From Candidatus Gastranaerophilales bacterium (GTDB lineage: Bacteria > Cyanobacteriota > Vampirovibrionia > Gastranaerophilales > Gastranaerophilaceae): DNA of 64,000 nucleotides. The position numbers and the translations under genes were made by a program. Shown piece after piece: positions 1-9,258 of the stretch; the stretch's first letter is position 1, and every line of letters starts with the position of its first letter. The notes under the pieces were generated by a model. That model had not been told where the DNA came from. It made no database searches and saw nothing but the letters and a program-made list of their open reading frames with translations. Location: positions 18,774-82,773 of the forward strand of contig CALUVR010000007.1 in the NCBI GenBank assembly GCA_944324285.1, given 5' to 3'.

Positions 1-1
1 A

Positions 2-535
2 CGTATTGCAATGATTGGCTTAATCCTTCTCGGATTTGGAAGCGTATTCTTCGGAAACATAAATTTACAGATTAATCTTATAACAATTGCAATACCGAAC
101 ATTTTATACGGCTCAGGACTTTTCCTGGCATTCACTCCGTTAATTCCGCTTTCATTTTCAACAATGAAAAACGATCAGATGACAAACGCGACAGGACTCC
201 AGAACCTTGTAAAAAATATAGGCGGGGCAATAGGCACTTCAATCGGGACAACAATGGTATCAAGGTTTGCGCAGGTACACCAGAACATGCTGATTAACCA
301 TCTGCACGACCTGAATAATGTATTTGTAGACCGTGTAAATGCACTCAGCGGAACTTTTTCATCGCTTACAGACACATTTACGGCACATTCAATGGCGCAG
401 AGCCAAATTTATTCCCAACTTGTACAGCAAGCGCATCTTTGGGCGTATATTGATACTTTCCGCTGGTTTGCGTTCGCGACATTCCTGCTGATTCCGCTTC
501 TTGTATTTATTAAGAAGCCGAAAACACTGCAATAA
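2..535 (+). CDS. MFS drug exporter, DHA2 (EmrB/QacA-like) family, C-terminal part
   Basis: Open reading frame continuous with the left edge, so the 5' end lies outside the window; the first in-window ATG is at 11. The visible 177 residues hold hydrophobic segments near residues 4-19, 25-52 and 155-170. They also hold the DHA2-type stretch NATGLQNLVKNIGGAIGTS, which in EmrB/QacA exporters lies in the second half of the protein, followed by a long loop and a last membrane helix ending in a basic tail. Known family role: proton-driven export of drugs or other amphiphiles across the inner membrane. The substrate cannot be told. The gene ends just before a repeat cluster. Confidence 0.8.
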   Translation, partial: RIAMIGLILLGFGSVFFGNINLQINLITIAIPNILYGSGLFLAFTPLIPLSFSTMKNDQMTNATGLQNLVKNIGGAIGTSIGTTMVSRFAQVHQNMLINHLHDLNNVFVDRVNALSGTFSSLTDTFTAHSMAQSQIYSQLVQQAHLWAYIDTFRWFAFATFLLIPLLVFIKKPKTLQ

Positions 536-700
536 AAGATTAAGCCGGAAGCCTCCCTTAATAAGGGAGGTGGCGCGAATGCGCCGAAGGGTTTTCTCTA
601 AAACCTCTCCTTTATAAGTGAGGAATAAACTCTATTGCGAGGCTTCAGCCGAACCAATCCAGCCTTTTTCTATGTGAATGGTGAATTGGAAATTTATTAT
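536..700. repeat. Intergenic repeat cluster 1 (modules A and B)
   Basis: Holds one copy of the palindromic module B (551-592: a CCTCCCTTA hairpin followed by GGCGCGAATGCGCC) and a decayed copy of module A (about 632-662, ATTGCGAGGCTTCAGCC then CAATCCAGCC). The same modules recur at 3.5, 8.7, 16.8, 23.3, 44.6 and 58 kb. No gene seen. Confidence 0.75.
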
Positions 701-705
701 ATTTC

Positions 706-870
706 TTACTGTTTCAAATTTTTCAGCGCGTAATCAATACACTGCACGATAAATTCATTACGGCTAATATCAGTCTGCACAGATAGTTCGTCAATTTTTC
801 TAAGCATATCAATATCCAGTCGTATGCTTATAACCGTTTTTTCCTGTTTTATTGGTTTAAATTCATTCAT
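706..870 (-). CDS. Small ribbon-helix-helix (CopG/Arc-like) DNA-binding protein
   Basis: 54 aa. The pattern fits a ribbon-helix-helix fold: a short beta strand (KTVISIRLDIDM), helix A (LRKIDELSVQTD) and helix B (SRNEFIVQCIDYALKNL). I chose ATG at 870, with ACGGGA 8 nt upstream, over the longer reading from TTG at 897, which has no ribosome site. It is divergent from the prepilin-like gene at 989; the 118 bp between them contain several TGTATT/AATACA half-sites and an inverted repeat, so it may regulate itself and that gene (inference). No toxin partner is adjacent. Confidence 0.7.
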   Translation of the reverse strand: MNEFKPIKQEKTVISIRLDIDMLRKIDELSVQTDISRNEFIVQCIDYALKNLKQ

Positions 871-937
871 AACATTCCCGTAAATTATTGTATTCAAATT
901 CAGATTAATAAGATATATTCAAAAATACATTACAAAC

Positions 938-958
938 TGTATTTACTTTTTAAATACA
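938..958. promoter_or_regulatory. Inverted repeat, candidate operator for the RHH protein
   Basis: TGTATTTA (938-945) and TAAATACA (951-958) form a perfect 8-bp inverted repeat with a 5-nt spacer, 30 bp before the prepilin-like gene. Further AATACA/TGTATT half-sites occur nearby at about 887 and 926. Ribbon-helix-helix dimers bind such short repeats; the link to the protein at 706-870 is inference. Confidence 0.35.
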
Positions 959-988
959 AAAGGTTATTTTACTTATAGAGGAGGAGAA

Positions 989-1666
989 ATGGACAAAAAA
1001 GCTTTTACACTGGCAGAAGTATTGATAACACTTGGAATAATAGGCGTGGTCTCTGCGATGACACTACCGGCACTTGTAAATCAGACACGAGGGAAGGAAC
1101 TTGAAACAGGACTGAAAAAAGCATATTCCGTTATACAAAATGCCGTCAATCAAATGAGTTACGACGAAGGGCAGGTTGTTAATGCGGCTAATTACGGCGA
1201 TACAGGAAATTTTATGGAAGTTTTCAAAAAATATTTTAAACTATCAAAAGACTGCGGCAAATCATCCTGTGAATCACAGGAAATTTTAGAAAACGAACAA
1301 TTAGGTTCCATAAACTATAAGTCTTATACTAATATACCGATAGGAACAGGTCTTTTGGATGACGGTCAGACAGTGACAATTGACGGAATGTTTTTTATGA
1401 TTGAAAACAACCCTCAATCTGACAAAAACTGGCTTTTTATTTCTGTTGACGTCAACGGTATACATAAAAAACCTAACCGCTGGGGACACGATTTATTTAC
1501 ATTTCAAATACTTGATAATGGCAAGCTTGCTCCGATGGGGGCACAAGACACTGTATATCGTGATGATAAATATTGTTCCAACAGAGAAAAATCAAATATT
1601 AGCGGTATTGGATGCACATATAAAGCACTTACGGAAAAAGATTACTTCAAAAACCTGCCTAAATAA
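989..1666 (+). CDS. Prepilin-like protein with type IV N-terminal methylation motif
   Basis: 225 aa. Starts MDKKAFTLAEVLITLG: a short basic leader, predicted prepilin-peptidase cut before Phe6, Glu at mature +5 (residue 10) and a hydrophobic helix to about residue 30, as in type IV pilins and type II secretion pseudopilins. The rest is polar, with cysteines near residues 90-94 and 196-210 that may form disulfides. A strong ribosome site GAGGAGGAG lies 7 nt before the ATG. Known for the family: export to the inner membrane, cleavage by PilD and assembly into a pilus or pseudopilus. No pilus machinery is nearby. Such stand-alone prepilin-like genes are, to my knowledge, numerous in Gastranaerophilales. 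Confidence 0.85.
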   Translation: MDKKAFTLAEVLITLGIIGVVSAMTLPALVNQTRGKELETGLKKAYSVIQNAVNQMSYDEGQVVNAANYGDTGNFMEVFKKYFKLSKDCGKSSCESQEILENEQLGSINYKSYTNIPIGTGLLDDGQTVTIDGMFFMIENNPQSDKNWLFISVDVNGIHKKPNRWGHDLFTFQILDNGKLAPMGAQDTVYRDDKYCSNREKSNISGIGCTYKALTEKDYFKNLPK

Positions 1667-1692
1667 CAATTTCGTGTTATCATAGATAAAAA

Positions 1693-1718
1693 GGCGCGCC
1701 GCCTGAAGGCGGCGCGCC
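1693..1718. repeat. GC-rich perfect hairpin before ade
   Basis: Eleven-base perfect arms GGCGCGCCGCC (1693-1703) and GGCGGCGCGCC (1708-1718) around a TGAA loop, in otherwise AT-rich DNA. No T-run follows, so it is not a classical terminator. It lies 14 bp upstream of the ade start and overlaps its leader. It may end transcription of the prepilin gene inefficiently, protect RNA ends, or be a repeat of the GCGC type seen in module B. Confidence 0.55.
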
Positions 1719-1731
1719 GGAAAGCAGGAAT

Positions 1732-3450
1732 ATGAATAACATCGAAAAAATTATAAAAGTAAGCAAAGGCGAAGAACTTGCGGATTTGGTACTAAAAAAT
1801 GCGCAGCTTGTAAATGTTTTATCAGAAGAAATTTACGAAACCGATATTGCAATTATCGGGGATAAAATTGCGGGGATTTCAAAAGGTTACAGAGGCAGAG
1901 AAGAAATAGACCTCAATGGGGCTTATGTCACCCCTTCTTTTATTGACGGTCACGTTCATCTGGAAAGCTCTATGCTTATGCCGTCGGAGTTTGCAAAACT
2001 TGTTCTGCCGTCCGGCACCACAACCGTAATTGCTGATCCGCATGAAATCGCTAATGTTATGGGGCTTCAGGGCATAAGCTTTATGAGAGAAGCCACAAAA
2101 AATCTGCCGCTTGATGTTTTTATGATGCTGCCGTCGTGCGTTCCCGCAACAGATTTGGAAACATCAGGAGTTGATTTAAACAGCTACGATTTAGCGCTTT
2201 TGATTGATGCGCCTTGGGTTCTCGGGATTGCGGAGATGATGAATTTTCCTGGTGTAGTAAACTGTGACAACAGTGTTTTAAGTAAAATTCAACTTGGACT
2301 TGAGAAAAACAAACGTATTGACGGACACGCACCGAATTTAGGCGGAAAAGATCTGGATGCTTATATCGCCTCAGGAGTTGCCTCAGACCATGAATGCACG
2401 ACCCCTGAAGAAGCAATAGAGAAACTCCGCCTCGGGATGTATTTAATGATACGTGAAGCAACAGGCGCAAGAGATTTGGAGCCGCTCATTCCTGTATTAA
2501 AAACATACAATACGCGCAAATGTATGTTCGTAACAGACGACCGCCACCCGAAACATCTCGGCAAACACATTTCAAGAATGGTAAAGAAAGCCGTCCGCCT
2601 CGGAGTTAATCCTATTAAAGCAATCCAAATGGCAAGCCTCAATACCGCAGAATACTTCAAACTTTATGACAGAGGTGCAATCGCTCCCGGGTATAATGCA
2701 GATATTGCAGTTTTTGATGACCTTGAAAACTTTGAACCGAAAATGGTTTTCAAAAACGGAAAACTCACAGCTAAAGACGGAAAAGTTACAGTTGATATGA
2801 CAGAACTTAAACCGCCTGCCCTGAGGGGTTCCGTTAACATAAAATATTTGTACAATGAAGATTTTCAAATAAAAATTCCTGCGGGCAAAAATAAAATAAA
2901 GGTTATAAACGTTATCCCGCAGCAGTTAATAACAAAGCTTTCGATTGAGCCAGCAAAAAACAGCGGCGGCTTGGCAGTTTCAGACATAGAAAATGACATT
3001 TTAAAAATTGCCGTCCTTGAACGACACAAAGCAACGGGAAATATCGGGCTTGGTTTTGTGAAAGGATTCGGTCTGAAATCAGGCGCAATTGCATCAACAG
3101 TAGCCCACGACAGCCATAATATGATAGTAATCGGAACAAACGATGAAGATATGTTCTATGCGGCAATAGAACTTGAAAAATCACAGGGCGGAAAAATTAT
3201 TGTAGAAAACGGAAAAACACTTGCACACTTACCGCTTCCGATAGCGGGGTTAATGTCGGATAAACCTGCAGAAGAAGTTATGGCAAAAATTTCCGAACTT
3301 GAAAATGCAGCCGACAAAATCGGCTGCAAAATCGCAGATCCTTTTATGAGTATGGCATTTCTGTCCTTATCGGTAATCCCTGAAATAAAGATTACGGATA
3401 AAGGGCTTATTGATGTGAATAAGTTTGAGGTAACGGAATTATTTGCATAA
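1732..3450 (+). CDS. ade: Adenine deaminase
   Basis: 572 aa, close to the usual length (E. coli Ade 588). It converts adenine to hypoxanthine plus ammonia in purine salvage, in the cytosol. Metal-binding motifs of the amidohydrolase superfamily are in order: DGHVHLESS (about 73-81), ADPHE (102-106), DGHAPN (about 197), SDHE (about 219) and TDDRHP (about 269-274). The C-terminal Ade-specific domain carries AHDSHN (about 463). The start at ATG 1732 has GCAGGA upstream. It stands alone, with a repeat cluster behind it. Confidence 0.95.
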   Translation: MNNIEKIIKVSKGEELADLVLKNAQLVNVLSEEIYETDIAIIGDKIAGISKGYRGREEIDLNGAYVTPSFIDGHVHLESSMLMPSEFAKLVLPSGTTTVIADPHEIANVMGLQGISFMREATKNLPLDVFMMLPSCVPATDLETSGVDLNSYDLALLIDAPWVLGIAEMMNFPGVVNCDNSVLSKIQLGLEKNKRIDGHAPNLGGKDLDAYIASGVASDHECTTPEEAIEKLRLGMYLMIREATGARDLEPLIPVLKTYNTRKCMFVTDDRHPKHLGKHISRMVKKAVRLGVNPIKAIQMASLNTAEYFKLYDRGAIAPGYNADIAVFDDLENFEPKMVFKNGKLTAKDGKVTVDMTELKPPALRGSVNIKYLYNEDFQIKIPAGKNKIKVINVIPQQLITKLSIEPAKNSGGLAVSDIENDILKIAVLERHKATGNIGLGFVKGFGLKSGAIASTVAHDSHNMIVIGTNDEDMFYAAIELEKSQGGKIIVENGKTLAHLPLPIAGLMSDKPAEEVMAKISELENAADKIGCKIADPFMSMAFLSLSVIPEIKITDKGLIDVNKFEVTELFA

Positions 3451-3965
3451 TGAAGAATCTTAGTTGGGCAGGTATGCCCAACCGACAGAGTCTGCTTTTT
3501 ACTCTTCACCCGCCCTGCGGGCACTCTCTGTACAAGTCATACAGGGTCCCTAGCTTTGCACAGTTCAGCGATTCCCTTTGTATCCCTCAAGGAGCGAGGG
3601 AGAGAGTGTCATTGCGAGGCTTTAGCCGAAGCAATCCAGCTTTTGGATTGTTGTTGGGCAGGTATGCCCAACCGACATTACCCCTCACCCGAATTTGTAA
3701 ATTCGCTCCCGCTCATAAACAAATTCATCCCTCTCCCGCAAGGGGAGAGGGTATTAATTAAAGCCTCCCTTATAAGGGAGGTGGCGCGAAGCGCCGGAGG
3801 GTTTCACACCCTCACCCGTCCTGCGCGGACACCACTTCCAGATGGCGAGGGTAGGAGTGTCATTGCGAGGCTTTAGCCGAAGCAATCCAGTTTTTTTTAA
3901 TGAAGGGTGAAAGGTGAGTAGTGAAGGATTCAATAACTATAAATCTCATCACCCTTTACTTATTT
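3451..3965. repeat. Intergenic repeat cluster 2 (modules A, B, C, D, F)
   Basis: Gene-free mosaic. Module C (GTTGGGCAGGTATGCCCAAC palindrome) at 3462-3481 and 3653-3672; module A (GTCATTGCGAGG to GAAGCAATCCAG) at 3608-3640 and 3859-3891; module B (CCTCCCTTATAAGGGAGG then GGCGCGAAGCGCC) at 3764-3803; module D (GTGAA/TTCACC-rich arms) at about 3902-3955; GC-rich CCGCCCTGCGGGC at 3510-3522. Reading frames here are repeat by-products. Confidence 0.8.
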
Positions 3966-3980
3966 ACCGCCCTATTGCCT

Positions 3981-4886
3981 TTACTGCAGCCTGCGTTTTA
4001 ATTCATACTTAACATCCGACAACGGACCGTTGTTCGGGGTTCTCACTGTGTTAAAATAATTCCTTGCATAGACAAACGGATATTTCGGAATCCAGCCGAG
4101 TTTAAAGAAAATTGTAACCGTATCCGCTCCCTGTGACAACATAAGTTCGTCAATTGTTTTTTCATGCGCCGGGGAAATTGACGAGAAAATTTTCAGCAGG
4201 TAATCAGTAAACGTTACGCTGTAATAACCTGTTGCAGTTCCCGGTTTTGCAATAATTTCCGAAATCCTAAAATTTTCATTACCCTTAATATTTTGAACAT
4301 CTTTTGGCAGAGTAAGTGTTTCTCCGCGGGTCTGTTCAATTTCGTACCATTGACCGTTATAGTTTATCCTCATCATATTTGCCTGAGGCATATAAATATC
4401 GTCGAATTTATTTTCAAGAATAGTGTTGCCTTCCATATCAACAATGCCGTATTTAAAATCCTTACAGGTCAAAAGCATTCCGCCGAAAAGTAAATCTATT
4501 GAAGAATATTCCCGCGGCAAAATCTCCTTTCCTTTATCATCGTAAAGTGCATATTTACTGCCGCTTCCGATTTTTAAATATTTGCCGAGAACTCTTTCCG
4601 CGTGGCTGTATTTTATAGGGACAAGAATATTCCCCTGATTATCCATCATACCGAATTTGCTTTTCTTCTGCACAATAAATGATGAATCCCCGAGAAGTAT
4701 CATCTTTTTGTATTCAGGTTCAACAATAACCGTATCGTCGCAGCTTTTTAACCCGAAAAGTCCTTCTTCAGCATCTTTATAAACTTTGACGCACGCATTT
4801 TCCGAAACCGAAGCCGTCTGAGTTTCCGCTAAAACAAGATTTTGACAAACCAGAATTAAACCTATAACCAGTAAAAACTTCTTCAT
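3981..4886 (-). CDS. Secreted WG-repeat protein
   Basis: 301 aa. Signal peptide at residues 1-20 (MKKFLLVIGLILVCQNLVLA, cut before ETQ). Residues 30-160 hold four to five WG-type repeats with the usual pattern of a Gly-containing strand such as KFGMMDNQGN, YALYDDKGKE and KYGIVDMEGN followed by a positively starting strand. WG repeats form beta-propeller-like binding modules; the C-terminal 110 residues match nothing I recognise. The product is expected in the periplasm or at the surface, and the ligand is unknown. ATG 4886 has no Shine-Dalgarno, and a TATTAT box lies about 8 nt upstream, so the mRNA may be leaderless. Divergent from the AsmA-like gene. Confidence 0.75.
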   Translation of the reverse strand: MKKFLLVIGLILVCQNLVLAETQTASVSENACVKVYKDAEEGLFGLKSCDDTVIVEPEYKKMILLGDSSFIVQKKSKFGMMDNQGNILVPIKYSHAERVLGKYLKIGSGSKYALYDDKGKEILPREYSSIDLLFGGMLLTCKDFKYGIVDMEGNTILENKFDDIYMPQANMMRINYNGQWYEIEQTRGETLTLPKDVQNIKGNENFRISEIIAKPGTATGYYSVTFTDYLLKIFSSISPAHEKTIDELMLSQGADTVTIFFKLGWIPKYPFVYARNYFNTVRTPNNGPLSDVKYELKRRLQ

Positions 4887-4939
4887 AAATATATAATAAC
4901 ATAAAATTAATTTATGGTATAATTTTGATTGAGGATAAT

Positions 4940-7723
4940 ATGAAAAAAAGATATAAAGTTTTAGGTGGTGTTATTTGTGCTGCAGCGGTGATTGCAGCTT
5001 TAGGTACTGTTACGTATTTGAAGGTTCTTCCTGCTGTTGTTTCTAACCAAAAAGTTATAAATTTCGTTGAAAAAGAAGTTGCAAAGTTTACAAATCTAGA
5101 TATTGAAATTAAAAATCCTGTTTTGAAAACAGAATTATCGCCGCAGCTTGGATTCAAAACAGACAAGATTAAACTTTTAAAAAATGACCTTGAAATTTTT
5201 GCCGTAGAAAATCTTGATACGGAAATTTCGTTTAAAGATATTTTCAAAAAAAGAATTATTTTAAACAAATTCGGACTTGATTACGTTTTTGCGGACGTAA
5301 ACGAACTGATGTCGCTAGTCCCTCAGCAAAAAGAACAGAAACCTAAACAAGAAAGCGAGTGGGAAATCGACTTCTTTGATTCGGTTTTGTCTTTGAAAAA
5401 GAGTTTAATCTTATACAAACTTGAACCTGATATCTACGTAAAACTCAACGCGGATAACCTCAAAATCGATAACACGCAAAAGATTGCAAAATACTTAAAA
5501 TTTGATATTGATACAAAAATAAAGAAGAAAGATAAAGTTCTCCATTTTGCAATTGCCGATAAAAATAAAGTCGTTATAAAAGATAAAACACTGTGGGTTA
5601 ACGACTGCGTACTTGATATAAATAAATCGCAGGTTCATATTAACGCGGACGCCTCAAGAAAAAACGGGCTTAATGTTAATCTTACGTCGAAAAAATTCAA
5701 AGTTCAGGACGTAATTGATATTGTAAACTCCAATATCTTAATCAATAACGGAAGCGAAATGCTGGCGTTTTTCAAAGATATGAAAGGCGATTTTGATTTT
5801 GATATCAATTTAACAAAAAAAGATTTGAACGGGAAAATTAATCTAAACAATGGTTCCCTGAAAATTATTCCTGTAAGCGATCTGCCGATTACAGTGAATA
5901 AGGGAACGGTTCTTTTAACTTCAAAAGATATCATTTTGAAAGATATTGAAGGCTACTACGGGACACATGCAGCAAACAAAGCAACCGTTAACGGGACTAT
6001 AAAAGATTACGCAAAAACCTGCGACACCAATGTAACAATAAAAACCGTCGCAACAAACGATTTTGCAGAAAATTATTTATCAAAACTTGTCGGAATTCCG
6101 CTCACAATTATCGGCAACGCAGGAACAGTTATTAACGTAAAATATCTTGATAATAAAATTGATATTATCTGGGCGTCAAAACTTGCAAAAGGCGAAGATA
6201 TTCTTGTAGACGGGGCTTCCCTTACTCCGACCGGATGGGATAGAGCGGTTAAAGCCGATATGCATTTTGAAAATAATATTCTCGATATAAAAGACATCAA
6301 TTACTATATCGCACAGGAAATCGTAAGAGGAAGCAAGGTTAAACCTGTTCTTACGTTAAACGGAATTGTAGACCTTTCAAAACCTGTACCATTTGTGCCA
6401 AAACTTGGATTTAATATTCCGAACCCGCTCCCGAGCGAATTTTTGAACGTCCTTGTCGGACAGAGATTATTCAAAGGCGGCAAATTCTCCGGCGAAATTT
6501 ATATGGTTAATAATGGCACCTACCCGAAAATTAAAGGGAATATGAAGCTTAACGGAATAAGAATTCCGTCCCAGAGAATAGGGATTAAAAGCGGTGAACT
6601 TTTTACGGATAAAGATACAATTCATCTTGTTGCAGACGGCAGATATAAAAGGATGAATTTTGACTTCACCGGCGATATCGCAAACGGAATTAAATTCCCG
6701 ATTGTAATTGAAAATGTAAACCTTGGGCTTGATAAACTTGATATAGATAGAATTCTGCAATCATTCAACATGCAAAATACCGCAGCAATCGAAGAACAGC
6801 CAAAAGTATCGGAAGCTGAACTTGAGGATGAAAATAGCGTTGCCGCAGATAATGCAGTTGTGTTTGACGTGAATAATCTTATTATAAAAAGATGTATTTT
6901 CAGACTCAAAGAAGGCAACTACAAAGACATCAATTTCGGTAACCTTGCAGCAAACCTGACGCTGGATAAAAATAATATTCTCCAGCTTCATTCAAACAGA
7001 TTTGATATTGCAGACGGAATTTCATCTGTTAAAGTATTCTGCGACCTGAAAAAACACAAATACAATATCAAACTCGGAGCAAAAGATATAAATTCCGATA
7101 CAATGACCACAACTCTGTTAAATCTTCCGCGTGAGATTTCCGGTAAAGCAAGCGGAATAATTGATTTATACACAGACGACAGTCTTAAACTCAACGGCGC
7201 AATCAAGTTCGTGGTAAATAACGGACAAATCCAGAAAATCGGGCTTGTGGAATATGTGATGAAGTTTGCGGCATTATTCAGGAACCCGCTCGTTATGATT
7301 AGCCCGTCCACTATTTCCGATATGGTTACAATTCCTGACGGAACATTTGATAAAATCAACGGCGAACTCTATATTAGAAACAACGTTATAGAATGGATGA
7401 AAATAAAATCTTCCTCCCCTGAATTGAGCAGCTATATTGCAGGGCGCTACGATATGGAAAAGAGCGACGCTTCATTGAGAATTTATACAAAATTCAGCAA
7501 CACCAAAAAAGGATTTGCAGGAGCACTGAGAAGCTTCTCCCTCAACAGCCTCGCAAACAGAATACCTCTGAGCAGCCGCAACGACGCTCAATACTATGCG
7601 GCAGAACTTGAACAACTGCCGCCGCTCGAAGTCGGTGAAGAGGACAGCCAGGTATTCTTAACTAAAGTCGACGGCGATGTCGTAAACAACAACTTCCTGT
7701 CATCATTAAAGAAACTGAAATAA
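4940..7723 (+). CDS. AsmA-like envelope protein
   Basis: 927 aa from ATG 4940, which has TGAGGA 7 nt upstream; a TTG at 4925 is an inferior start. One N-terminal membrane anchor (about residues 8-30), then a long, almost entirely beta-strand region typical of AsmA/TamB/YhdP proteins, which form hydrophobic grooves that bridge the two membranes and move phospholipids. The C-terminal AsmA-like domain is recognisable around residues 780-890 (VSDMVTIPDGTFDKINGEL and SYIAGRYDMEKSDASL patterns). A TATAAT box at 4918-4923 precedes the start. It is followed two bases later by an L,D-transpeptidase gene, so the two are co-transcribed and both act in the envelope. Lipid-transport function is family knowledge, not shown here. 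Confidence 0.8.
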   Translation: MKKRYKVLGGVICAAAVIAALGTVTYLKVLPAVVSNQKVINFVEKEVAKFTNLDIEIKNPVLKTELSPQLGFKTDKIKLLKNDLEIFAVENLDTEISFKDIFKKRIILNKFGLDYVFADVNELMSLVPQQKEQKPKQESEWEIDFFDSVLSLKKSLILYKLEPDIYVKLNADNLKIDNTQKIAKYLKFDIDTKIKKKDKVLHFAIADKNKVVIKDKTLWVNDCVLDINKSQVHINADASRKNGLNVNLTSKKFKVQDVIDIVNSNILINNGSEMLAFFKDMKGDFDFDINLTKKDLNGKINLNNGSLKIIPVSDLPITVNKGTVLLTSKDIILKDIEGYYGTHAANKATVNGTIKDYAKTCDTNVTIKTVATNDFAENYLSKLVGIPLTIIGNAGTVINVKYLDNKIDIIWASKLAKGEDILVDGASLTPTGWDRAVKADMHFENNILDIKDINYYIAQEIVRGSKVKPVLTLNGIVDLSKPVPFVPKLGFNIPNPLPSEFLNVLVGQRLFKGGKFSGEIYMVNNGTYPKIKGNMKLNGIRIPSQRIGIKSGELFTDKDTIHLVADGRYKRMNFDFTGDIANGIKFPIVIENVNLGLDKLDIDRILQSFNMQNTAAIEEQPKVSEAELEDENSVAADNAVVFDVNNLIIKRCIFRLKEGNYKDINFGNLAANLTLDKNNILQLHSNRFDIADGISSVKVFCDLKKHKYNIKLGAKDINSDTMTTTLLNLPREISGKASGIIDLYTDDSLKLNGAIKFVVNNGQIQKIGLVEYVMKFAALFRNPLVMISPSTISDMVTIPDGTFDKINGELYIRNNVIEWMKIKSSSPELSSYIAGRYDMEKSDASLRIYTKFSNTKKGFAGALRSFSLNSLANRIPLSSRNDAQYYAAELEQLPPLEVGEEDSQVFLTKVDGDVVNNNFLSSLKKLK

Positions 7724-7725
7724 CT

Positions 7726-8364
7726 ATGATTAGAATAAATCCGAATTTTAATAATAACAATCCTACAGTAAAAACAGGCTCTTATAAGGGTACTGCCGAT
7801 ATGAACACTGTTTTTGCGGCAAAAGACACGCTTCCGACGGCATCCGCTGATACAAAAGGGCTTGTTGTAGAAAAAGAAAAAATTTCACCAAAAGGCAGTA
7901 CAAACCCTGATCATTTAAAAAATGCCCCAAGTCCTAAAATTACAATAGCAGGCGAAGAAAAAAATGCTGCAATCGTTGTGGATACTGAAAATAATCTTCT
8001 CTACACATACGATGAAGAAGGCAAAGCCGAAGCTGTTTATTCAGTTGCAACAGGTAAAAAATATACACCGACAAAAAAGGGCATAAAAATGATTACGCGG
8101 GTTGAAGATTATCCGTATTCAACAGCCTACGGGACAAAAAGAAAACGCAACCCAAACGACTACGGACCAAATGTTATAATAATTGAAAATATAGACCCCG
8201 AAACCGGCAAAATTGTAGGACGCAACGGACAGTTTATCCACGGAAATAACAATGAGAAGAGTCTTGGAACCCACGCCTCTTTAGGCTGCGTGAGGATGGA
8301 TAACGAAGTCATCAAAAAACTATCGCAGGAAGTCAAAAGAAATACCTACGTATTGATGAAGTAA
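7726..8364 (+). CDS. L,D-transpeptidase (YkuD fold)
   Basis: 212 aa. Residues 80-212 form a YkuD catalytic domain: His172 in HGNNN and the nucleophile Cys188 in SLGCVRM, with Arg190. These enzymes make 3-3 peptidoglycan crosslinks or attach proteins to peptidoglycan in the periplasm. No signal peptide is visible: the N-terminus (MIRINPNFNNNNPTVK, then GSYKG) is polar and low in complexity, so the export route is unclear. Two bases separate it from the AsmA-like gene and it lacks a ribosome site of its own, suggesting translational coupling. The N-terminal segment resembles the short F/Y-x-G-type openings seen in two other proteins of this window. Confidence 0.85.
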   Translation: MIRINPNFNNNNPTVKTGSYKGTADMNTVFAAKDTLPTASADTKGLVVEKEKISPKGSTNPDHLKNAPSPKITIAGEEKNAAIVVDTENNLLYTYDEEGKAEAVYSVATGKKYTPTKKGIKMITRVEDYPYSTAYGTKRKRNPNDYGPNVIIIENIDPETGKIVGRNGQFIHGNNNEKSLGTHASLGCVRMDNEVIKKLSQEVKRNTYVLMK

Positions 8365-9245
8365 AAATTAGGAGTGTGAAAGACCGGATTTCCAGCCTTT
8401 TAAAAAAGTGAATGGTGAATGGTGAATGGTGAGGAGTTCAACAAAAATTAGATCCTTCACTCTTCACTCATTACGCTTCATATTCCAAAAGCTGGATTCT
8501 TTCGGGCTTAGCCCTCAGAATGACGTAAATTTTCCTTAGTGCCTCAGTTGCGCATGTATGCCCAACCTACTTAGTGCCTCAGTACCTTAGTATCTTCTCT
8601 TTGTCCCCTGTCCAGCAAGGGGCAGAGGGATAGGATTTGCCTCCCTTTATAAGGGAGGTGGCGCGCTAGCGCCGGAGGGTTTTCTCTTTTACCCCCTCAC
8701 CCCAGCCTTTGTAGATTTTTGTTGGGCAAGTATGCCCAACCTACTTAGTGCTTTCAAGGGGAATTTTTTTGTCATTGCGAGCGGTAGCGAAGCAATCCAG
8801 CCTTTTGAGAAGTGAAGCGGGAAGAGTGAGGGGTGAAGGGTTCTACAATAATATGTCCTTCTTTATTCGTTCAACCATTCACCGTCCAACTTTTCTAATA
8901 CATTTCATTTACCTCCTCACCCCAGCCCCTCTCCCTCAAGGGGAGAGGGGAGGTAGGATTTCCCCCCTTGTAAAGGGGGGATTAAGGGGAGATTTTGCGT
9001 CATTGCGAGGCGTTAGCCGAAGCAATCCAGCCTTTTTGCTTCTCTTTGTAAGGTGGTATGTCTTAATGCACCCCACTTATTGCCCTAGATTTTTGTTGGG
9101 CAAGTATGCCCAACCTACTTAGCGCCCAAGTGCCTTAGTATCTTAGTATCTTCTCTTTTACCTCTCACCCAGCCTTTGTAGATTTTTGTTGGGCAGGTAT
9201 GCCCAACCTACTCAGTGCCTTAGTATCTTCTCTTTGTCCCCTCTC
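8365..9245. repeat. Intergenic repeat cluster 3 (about 880 bp)
   Basis: Largest plain repeat mosaic. Module D arms at 8407-8475 and 8818-8893; module E (GCTGGATTCTTTCGGGC to CAGAATGACG) at 8490-8524; module B at 8641-8682 and a C-rich variant at 8961-8990; module C palindromes at 8545-8570, 8720-8742, 9094-9116 and 9189-9210; module A at 8770-8802 and 8999-9033; CCCCTCTCCCTCAAGGGGAGAGGGG hairpin-type stretches at about 8926-8950. Phrases such as AGTGCCTTAGTATCTT recur between modules. No credible gene. Confidence 0.8.
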
Positions 9246-9258
9246 CATCCGGTCAAAA

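Noticed and set aside
3450..3876. Reading frames of about 100 codons after ade
   Set aside because: Translations consist of modules A-D (for example the motif VGQVCPT/GRYAQPT seen in every cluster). Not genes.
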